Below, in pieces: positions 58,300-64,000 of a DNA stretch of 64,000 bases. The translations under genes were made by a program, and so were the position numbers. How positions within the stretch are numbered: the first letter of the stretch is position 1; each line of letters opens with the position of its first letter. The notes beneath the pieces were generated by a model. That model ran no database searches. It was given only the letters and a program-made list of their open reading frames with translations, and was not told the origin of the DNA. The stretch covers positions 1,297,001 to 1,361,000 of the forward strand of contig NZ_ACQA01000002.1 of NCBI RefSeq assembly GCF_000182645.1, given 5' to 3'. The DNA comes from Brucella intermedia LMG 3301. GTDB lineage: Bacteria; Pseudomonadota; Alphaproteobacteria; Rhizobiales; Rhizobiaceae.

Positions 58300-60294
58300 T
58301 CAAAATTGGCGGATCGTCTCACGCACCTGTTCATCGATAAGATCCGCGACTTTCTGGGCGGCTTCGCGTTTTTCAACAGCCCGAGCGATACTCGTTTCGC
58401 TCTCTTCAAGAATTTTCAGATACTTGGTTTTCAAGTCGCTATTTTCAGGAACGGCACTGATGTTTTCGCGAATGCGCTCCTGCTCTCCGGCAAGGCGCTG
58501 AATATCTTCACTGGATTTTTCCAATTCCCTGTGCGCATCGACCTGCTTCCTGCGTGCCTCGGCAAGCTGTGCAAGCTTTTCCGCCACTCCCTTGTCGCTG
58601 GCGGACGACGACCAGCCCAGCAGAACGTCCGGTTCCGCATCAGCCAGTGTGTAGCTGTTACTTAGGAGCAGTTCGTCTACCGCAGTGACGGAAGCTTCGC
58701 CCCCCGCTTCGACATTTGTCTGCAACCGGTGATGTGTGGCAGTCCGACCGTTCTCTGCCTGCGACACAAACGACCAGCCCTCACGAACCGGATGTTCGAT
58801 CACTATTGTCCGTTCACCATCCAGAGCACCCGAAATCGTATAGGTCGTGGTTTCCAGCAGTTTTTCTGTCGTGCGGATCGCCCCATCCACGACTTTGATA
58901 TCCACGATCTTCTGCGTTGGCTTGCGATCCTCGGTTACGGTCACTTTCCGGTCCGTGGCAAAACTTGCCATCCGTATATCGCCCTTGGGCAAACCCGTGA
59001 GTTCGGCATCACCAATATAGCCTGCATTGGCATCATAAACGGTCAGGATACCGCCCGGCATGCTTGCGCCCGTCGAATTGCTGATCTTGATCGCCGCAAT
59101 CGGATGGCGCAGCTTGCTTCCCGCGGTATAGACAGAAACCATCTGTGCCTCCACTGAGGCATCCGCAATAGGAACCGAGAGGGTATCGCCATTTGCCAGA
59201 TCATAGCTGCCGGGCAAATCGAACGTGGCTGAAGTGTCGCTTTCGGTGGCAGTTGCGCCAGTCTCCGCCTCCCCTGTCCCACCCCCATAGTCCGCGGGAG
59301 CCGGCGCTACTGCCGCCTGCTCCGCTACAGTCTCCATGGTTGGCGCCATCATGGCTTTTTTATCGGAAGCGGCGCGCGTCCGAACTCGATTTAACAAGTT
59401 GCCTGTATCGGGTGCCGCCACATTATCCGACGCCGTGTTGACGACGACTTCTGACCGCTCTTTCCAGTAGAGCTGATGCAAGCGCTGTTTCAACGTAACG
59501 GGATCGGCCGAGGACAGCGCGATCTTCACACCTTTCCAATCTACTCCGCTGGCATTTTCAAGTATGGCCCACGCCTGAAGACGAGCCTTGGCGTCCTTGC
59601 CGACAACCACCCGATAGGCTGTCTTCCAGATCGGCGCGGCGATCACATAGTTAAGCCGGACTTCTTGTCCACCAGTTCCGGCAATATGCACATTAACGAC
59701 ACGTGCACCGTCATTCTTTGCGCGTCCCGTCGCCGCAACGGCGTCGGCCAGTTTCTGGCGCATTTCCGGATCTTCGACTGTCAACGCGGCATCGTCGCCA
59801 AGTTTGAGTGTGTCAATCCGGTCGTCCTTGCCAAGCACTGTCAGCAGTGCACGTTCAGCCGTTTTCTCGCTGTCGCGCGTTTCCACGCCAAGAACCTTGC
59901 CCGTCACTGTTTTTCCGCCACTCGTGACCGATACCACCGTACCTTGCATGGACGCGAGAAGTGCAGGCGCTGACGCTAAAGTTTCAGGCGTGAACGGCAG
60001 GCCCTTGAAAGTTTCCTCGAGAGGCCTTGGTCCGGCGAGCGATACCCGATCGATCGTTCCAGCGTTGCCATTCAAGACGAGGCTTTTCAGAACGTCGTCG
60101 ACCTGGTCGAAAGGCACTTCGATCTGTATCGTTCCGTCAGCCGTTGGGACGGCTTTTCTGGAAATTTCCGCCAATCCGCCAGAGGACAGCCGGATCGCGT
60201 CGATCCCACCGCCATCACCCGCTACGGCGATACCGGAAAGTGCAGTACCAAGGAGCAGTGCGGCAGCCCCGGCTACATGGATGCGTTGGAACAC
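58300..60294 (-). CDS. DUF4139 secreted protein (MuiA-like)
   Basis: About 664 residues from the GTG at 60294, chosen because GAGGAGA lies six bases upstream and a signal peptide (FQRIHVAGAAALLLGTALSGIAVA) follows; a longer TTG start at 60354 exists. The N-terminal repeat domain is rich in beta strands (IDRVSLAGPRPLEETFKG...) and the DUF4139 core has GGQEVRLNYVIAAPIWKTAYRVVV, a family hallmark. A coiled-coil end (EARRKQVDAHRELEKSSEDIQRLAGEQERIRE...) follows. It is exported. Related to mucoidy inhibitor A; no enzyme activity is known. Confidence 0.82.
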   Translation of the reverse strand: MFQRIHVAGAAALLLGTALSGIAVAGDGGGIDAIRLSSGGLAEISRKAVPTADGTIQIEVPFDQVDDVLKSLVLNGNAGTIDRVSLAGPRPLEETFKGLPFTPETLASAPALLASMQGTVVSVTSGGKTVTGKVLGVETRDSEKTAERALLTVLGKDDRIDTLKLGDDAALTVEDPEMRQKLADAVAATGRAKNDGARVVNVHIAGTGGQEVRLNYVIAAPIWKTAYRVVVGKDAKARLQAWAILENASGVDWKGVKIALSSADPVTLKQRLHQLYWKERSEVVVNTASDNVAAPDTGNLLNRVRTRAASDKKAMMAPTMETVAEQAAVAPAPADYGGGTGEAETGATATESDTSATFDLPGSYDLANGDTLSVPIADASVEAQMVSVYTAGSKLRHPIAAIKISNSTGASMPGGILTVYDANAGYIGDAELTGLPKGDIRMASFATDRKVTVTEDRKPTQKIVDIKVVDGAIRTTEKLLETTTYTISGALDGERTIVIEHPVREGWSFVSQAENGRTATHHRLQTNVEAGGEASVTAVDELLLSNSYTLADAEPDVLLGWSSSASDKGVAEKLAQLAEARRKQVDAHRELEKSSEDIQRLAGEQERIRENISAVPENSDLKTKYLKILEESETSIARAVEKREAAQKVADLIDEQVRETIRQF

Positions 60295-60529
60295 TGTAGA
60301 TCTCCTCAGAAAAGAATCAGCGTAGGGCCTTATCGTTTTCGGAATTTCGGTCAAAACTTCGGCTTCGTCGTGGCTTTTCAGCCATAGAGACGTTAATCAT
60401 CCATTTGATCCTCGAACAGGAAGCCTGCACAGCCATCCACAAGTGTATTATGGAGGATGAGGAAGCAGTCAGCGAATGATCCCTCTCCGGCCCGGATACG
60501 ACGGAAGGCGGGACGGCAACCTTGTTGGG

Positions 60530-62860
60530 TTATGCTTTCAGCATGATCGTGTGCACAGTCGCAGCCTGCACGGCATTTGGTGAATAGACCAGGGGACAAT
60601 GGGCGCCCTCGTGCCAGCGGGGAAGAAGGTCCTTGTAATGGGGCGAGCCGGGCAAGCCAGACTGTCCCGGATTGTTGACGAACAGGCTGTTGTCCCATTC
60701 TCCCACATCGATCACCATCCGAACCGATGGGCCAGCCAGAACAGAAAAATCATTGAGGCGGTAATTGGCATAATTGAGGGTGGAGCTGCTACCGCCCAAC
60801 TCCAAAGTCGCGAGGGACCAGTCCTCGTCCGTCAGGGATTGCAGGGGATGAGAGAGCTTGAGTCGATGAACACGGCCCCACGACCACTCGTCCGGCTTCT
60901 CTCCCATCAATGACACGCATTCTGCCCAGGCATCATCAAGACTTTGTGCAATATTCTTGTGGACCTCTCCTGCCGGCACCGCTTCTTCCAGCCATTCCAC
61001 GATGCTGGGAGCATCGAACGGCATGAGCATCGGAATGATATGAGGCTCCGCGCCTTCCCTTCGGGCGACAAGCGGGCCGAGATGCTTGCTGAGCCAAACT
61101 TCAAACAAGGCGGCAGGAGCTGAATCTGCTGCCAGATTACCATCCCAGTTTCGAAGCAGTTGCCATGCGGCGGGCTCGCCCGTTACACCCATCGCTTTCA
61201 GGCATTTCAGAGCGCGCGTAGCAATGGGCGAAAAGGTCGAACATTGCAATCTCACGCAATCCTCAAGGGAAATCGGCGTTTCACGCGACAGTTCTCGATG
61301 CAGCGTGTCGTGCCTGCTGCTGTCGAGCCATTCATAGCCAATGGCCGGGCTTGCGGCAGCCCAGTCATCCGGCACGTTCATCGCATTGGCGGTCGCGATG
61401 AAACCACGCGCGGGATTGACTTCACACGGTCCTGCTTGCGGGAGCAGATAACCGTTCCATTCGTAGCGCCCATCACCGGGAACGGGTAGCAACCCATCCC
61501 AATTCTGACGTATGGGCGACGCACCGGAGGGTTTCCATGCAATCTTATTGGTCGTATCCGCGTAAATGTGATTGACGGACGGACAGCCCCATCCATTCAA
61601 CGCTTTGACATATTCCGCATAGTTCCTTGCCTCCATGACGGAGAGGCTGGCCATGTAAGGTGCCATACCAGCATCCATCCAGACGGTTCGCAGTCCAAAA
61701 GCCCTATTGTTCACAGCATCCCGATAGATGACAGGGCCATGGCGGGTAAACTCCAGTGTCACTGACTGGTCTGGACAACCTTTTACTGGAATGGCTTCCG
61801 TAATGGTCGTGAGTTTTTCCCAACCATCCCGATACACATATCGTTCAGGATCATCTTCACGGGTCCGATAGACATAGATGTCTTCCTGATCCGCCCCGAA
61901 AATGGTGAGCCCGAAAGCGGCAGTCCCGTTATGACCCATCGATATTCCCGGCACCATCGGTTCGCCTGCGCCAATCACATCAAGGCCCGGCGCCGACAGA
62001 TGCACTACGTAACGAATAGACGGCAAGACATGCGTCCGATGCGGATCAAGCGCCAGTATCGGGCGCGCTGTAGTGGTTTTCTCGGCTGAGATTGCCCAAT
62101 TGTTTGAGCCTTCTTCGAAGGAAGCCCTGATGATCTCACCGGATGGTGTAACGGTCGTCCAGAGTGCTGCATCCTCAAGCGTGGCCGAAAGCCTGTCACG
62201 GGAGTATGTCGCCGGACTGACCGCAAGATTGAAATCACGCAAAACTCGATCCGTCATGATCGCCGGATCAAACCCATCGACCGGCTTCGACACAACGCCA
62301 TGCGACAACTGCTTGCGCAATCCATCGAGCCTTGCGCCAAGCTCGCTTCCAACAGCGGCCATCACCTTTGACCGCAATAGTTCGGAAGATGCATTACGTG
62401 TCAGCGAGTGGGTGCGCACGCGCACCACATCTTCCGCCTTCCATCGGTCGGGGCGATGGCCAAGCAGCGTAAATTCCGGCGGAAGTGGTATCGAACCTGC
62501 ATCGCAGGCATCGATATAGGTATTGATCCCATTGGCGAATGCGGAGCAGATTTCTTCCGCGTGAGCCCCGTAGGCTTTCCATTCGGGTGCCATATCGCCG
62601 CGATAGAGAAACAGCCGCGCCGCCCTGTCCTGTTCGAGATAGCCGGGGCCGAAATCACGTGCCAGCAGGCCGAGACCGCGCTTGCGCGCGATATCGATCT
62701 GCCAGAGGCGATCACGTGCGGCATTCCAGCCTTGCGCGAAGAAAAGATCATGAAAATTGTTCGCCTGAATATGGGCTACGCCCCACCGGTCGACCCTGAT
62801 CGTGACGTCTTCCTTAAGACCTGGAACCTCATGGGCTGCAAGTCGCTTCTTGTCGCGCAT
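60530..62860 (-). CDS. Penicillin-acylase-family Ntn hydrolase
   Basis: 776 residues with no signal peptide, unlike most family members that are periplasmic. The alpha part has VTIRVDRWGVAHIQANNFHDLFFAQGWNAARDRLWQID. The autocatalytic site EEGSNNWAISAEKT has the nucleophile Ser252. SMGHNGTAAFGLTIFGADQEDIYV and AFVSANAMN-like text with NH and Asn contacts follow. It hydrolyses an N-acyl bond, possibly of acyl-homoserine lactones, cephalosporins or acyl-peptides. It is followed 16 bases upstream by an M20 peptidase on the same strand, so the two may act in a shared catabolic operon. Confidence 0.85.
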   Translation of the reverse strand: MRDKKRLAAHEVPGLKEDVTIRVDRWGVAHIQANNFHDLFFAQGWNAARDRLWQIDIARKRGLGLLARDFGPGYLEQDRAARLFLYRGDMAPEWKAYGAHAEEICSAFANGINTYIDACDAGSIPLPPEFTLLGHRPDRWKAEDVVRVRTHSLTRNASSELLRSKVMAAVGSELGARLDGLRKQLSHGVVSKPVDGFDPAIMTDRVLRDFNLAVSPATYSRDRLSATLEDAALWTTVTPSGEIIRASFEEGSNNWAISAEKTTTARPILALDPHRTHVLPSIRYVVHLSAPGLDVIGAGEPMVPGISMGHNGTAAFGLTIFGADQEDIYVYRTREDDPERYVYRDGWEKLTTITEAIPVKGCPDQSVTLEFTRHGPVIYRDAVNNRAFGLRTVWMDAGMAPYMASLSVMEARNYAEYVKALNGWGCPSVNHIYADTTNKIAWKPSGASPIRQNWDGLLPVPGDGRYEWNGYLLPQAGPCEVNPARGFIATANAMNVPDDWAAASPAIGYEWLDSSRHDTLHRELSRETPISLEDCVRLQCSTFSPIATRALKCLKAMGVTGEPAAWQLLRNWDGNLAADSAPAALFEVWLSKHLGPLVARREGAEPHIIPMLMPFDAPSIVEWLEEAVPAGEVHKNIAQSLDDAWAECVSLMGEKPDEWSWGRVHRLKLSHPLQSLTDEDWSLATLELGGSSSTLNYANYRLNDFSVLAGPSVRMVIDVGEWDNSLFVNNPGQSGLPGSPHYKDLLPRWHEGAHCPLVYSPNAVQAATVHTIMLKA

Positions 62861-62876
62861 GGCTGTATCCGTTTGT

Positions 62877-63995
62877 TCAGTTGAGCCGCAGAAACAAGCC
62901 CGCGTGGAGACGCGCCCGTTCTATGAGGCTGTCCTCGAAGATATGTTCACCCAGGGTATGAAGACCTTCCCCCCGAACGCCGATGGAATCGAGCGTCGGC
63001 ACGCCAAGCGCGCCTGTGAAATTGCCGTCCGAACCACCGCCCGAACTCTGGGCCGTCATCGTGAACCCGATCTCCTTCGCAATATCATTGGCGAAGTTGA
63101 AGAGCTCCATATCTTGCGGCTGTCCGTGTTCCCAAACCGGGCGCGTGACGCCGCGCGTCACGATGAATTCCACATCGTCTTTCACGCCGGCAAGCGCCAA
63201 GATGCGAGAAACACCCTCTTCCAGATCCCGCTGGGTCTTGGCCATGCTGAGTGCTTCCGCCTTGCAGCTCGAAGATACGCAATTGACCCATTGTCCCGCA
63301 TGAATGACACCGACCGAGAAGGTGCAGTCGTCTGTCGTCAGAGCTTCGATCTCCAGTATCTTTTCCGACATGCGGCGGATTGCAGAACGACCTTCCTTGA
63401 GCAACCAGCCAGCATGGCTCGGACGTCCTATCGTTTCGAGATTATAGCGCGCAATCGCGTAACGTCCCACGACGGCACCACCGTCGCGGCGCGCCGGCTC
63501 AGGGACAAGCACATATTTGTTTTTGAGTGCTTCCTGCTCAATCAGATCACGTGTGGAGGGCGTTCCGACCTCCTCGTCAGGGGTCAGCAGGAACGTCACA
63601 GGCAGCTTTGTCGTCAGTCCGGAACGGGCGATCTGGCGCATTGCCTCAAGGGCCACGAAATTGCCGCCCTTCATATCCTGGATGCCCGGCCCGTAAATCT
63701 TGCCGTCCTCGCGGCGATAGGGGTTCACATTGATGACGCCGAGCGGATGGACCGTATCGAGATGGCCGGAAACCAGAATGCCCGGCCTGCCTTGATCCGC
63801 ATGGGGAAAACGGGCACGCAACGACCCGCCAAAGCCCATGCGGCCGGGTATGAATTCCACGCTCGCACCGGCAGCAGCAAAATCATAGGCCGCAGTGTCA
63901 ACCAAGCGGTTCACGGCGGCCGCGTCGAAGGTCGGACTTTCTGTTTCGATCCATGGACGCAAGCGGGCAATCATCTCATTGAGATCGAACGGCAA
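62877..63995 (-). CDS. M20-family metallopeptidase (CPG2/ArgE-like)
   Basis: About 372 residues; the frame is open to the window edge, so the true start may lie outside, with TTG at 63995 the only start seen. Metal ligands: SGHLDTVHPLG (His), GPGIQDMKGG (bridging Asp), LTPDEEVGTPSTRD (catalytic Glu pair) and GLHTLGEHIF (terminal His). The dimerisation domain lies between. SSGGGSDGNFTGALGVPTLDSIGVRGEGLH is a typical CPG2-type block. It would release a terminal amino acid from an N-acyl or small peptide, fitting the acylase neighbour. No signal peptide visible. Confidence 0.87.
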   Translation of the reverse strand: MPFDLNEMIARLRPWIETESPTFDAAAVNRLVDTAAYDFAAAGASVEFIPGRMGFGGSLRARFPHADQGRPGILVSGHLDTVHPLGVINVNPYRREDGKIYGPGIQDMKGGNFVALEAMRQIARSGLTTKLPVTFLLTPDEEVGTPSTRDLIEQEALKNKYVLVPEPARRDGGAVVGRYAIARYNLETIGRPSHAGWLLKEGRSAIRRMSEKILEIEALTTDDCTFSVGVIHAGQWVNCVSSSCKAEALSMAKTQRDLEEGVSRILALAGVKDDVEFIVTRGVTRPVWEHGQPQDMELFNFANDIAKEIGFTMTAQSSGGGSDGNFTGALGVPTLDSIGVRGEGLHTLGEHIFEDSLIERARLHAGLFLRLN

Positions 63996-64000
63996 TTCAT

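Overview
The window is chromosomal DNA of an alphaproteobacterium of the order Rhizobiales, most likely Brucellaceae (Brucella/Ochrobactrum). This rests on an Omp10-type lipoprotein, a CpdR response regulator, a homospermidine synthase, an MmgR-like (alpha-r8) small RNA beside an inositol-monophosphatase-family gene, Omp/NfeD/stomatin and GltBD genes of rhizobial type, and short palindromic repeats of the kind seen between rhizobial genes. I see no insertion sequence, prophage, integrase, CRISPR array or replication origin. Most of it reads as ordinary vertically inherited core genome. All family assignments come from reading motifs, not from database searches.

Layout. 1-5.6 kb: a surface-polysaccharide locus (GT4-like glycosyltransferase, WecG/TagA-family transferase, DUF6492 protein, flippase, Wzz/GumC-type chain-length protein). 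5.6-8.3 kb: a frameshifted acetyltransferase and ornithine decarboxylase with a long structured leader (speF-type candidate) that contains a 35-codon upstream ORF. 8.3-12.3 kb: amidase + LysR regulator, then a DUF1007/NicO metal-transport pair. 12.4-16 kb: small membrane protein, GNAT acetyltransferase, molybdate transporter modABC. 16.1-22.5 kb: TrhO, an orphan muramidase, KDPG aldolase, a DUF882 peptidase-like envelope protein behind a CtrA box, and an AAA+ response regulator without the GAFTGA loop. 22.8-28.5 kb: PepF, pabB-pabC, homospermidine synthase. 28.7-34.5 kb: omp10, hemH, stomatin/NfeD pair, AraC regulator, choloylglycine hydrolase with a broken signal peptide frame. 34.6-42.8 kb: kdsD, beta-barrel protein, gluconate permease, galU, MltB-type transglycosylase, DUF459 protein. 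42.9-51 kb: frameshifted CycA-type permease and gltBD. 51.7-64 kb: threonine aldolase, Hsp20 with RpoH promoter and structured leader, hydrolases, HisN-like phosphatase, the MmgR-like sRNA, N-formylglutamate amidohydrolase, cpdR, tRNA-Val, DUF4139 protein, penicillin-acylase-family enzyme and an M20 peptidase.

Themes. Ornithine decarboxylase and homospermidine synthase together make putrescine and then homospermidine. galU, kdsD, the first locus, the transglycosylase, the DUF882 protein and the barrel protein serve the envelope. Three genes (acetyltransferase, choloylglycine hydrolase, CycA permease) each carry a single extra base in a short homopolymer run, so either recent gene decay or systematic assembly error should be considered. 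The most noteworthy non-coding items are the odc leader, the MmgR-like RNA, the Hsp20 leader and a family of dispersed palindromes that start at gene stop codons.
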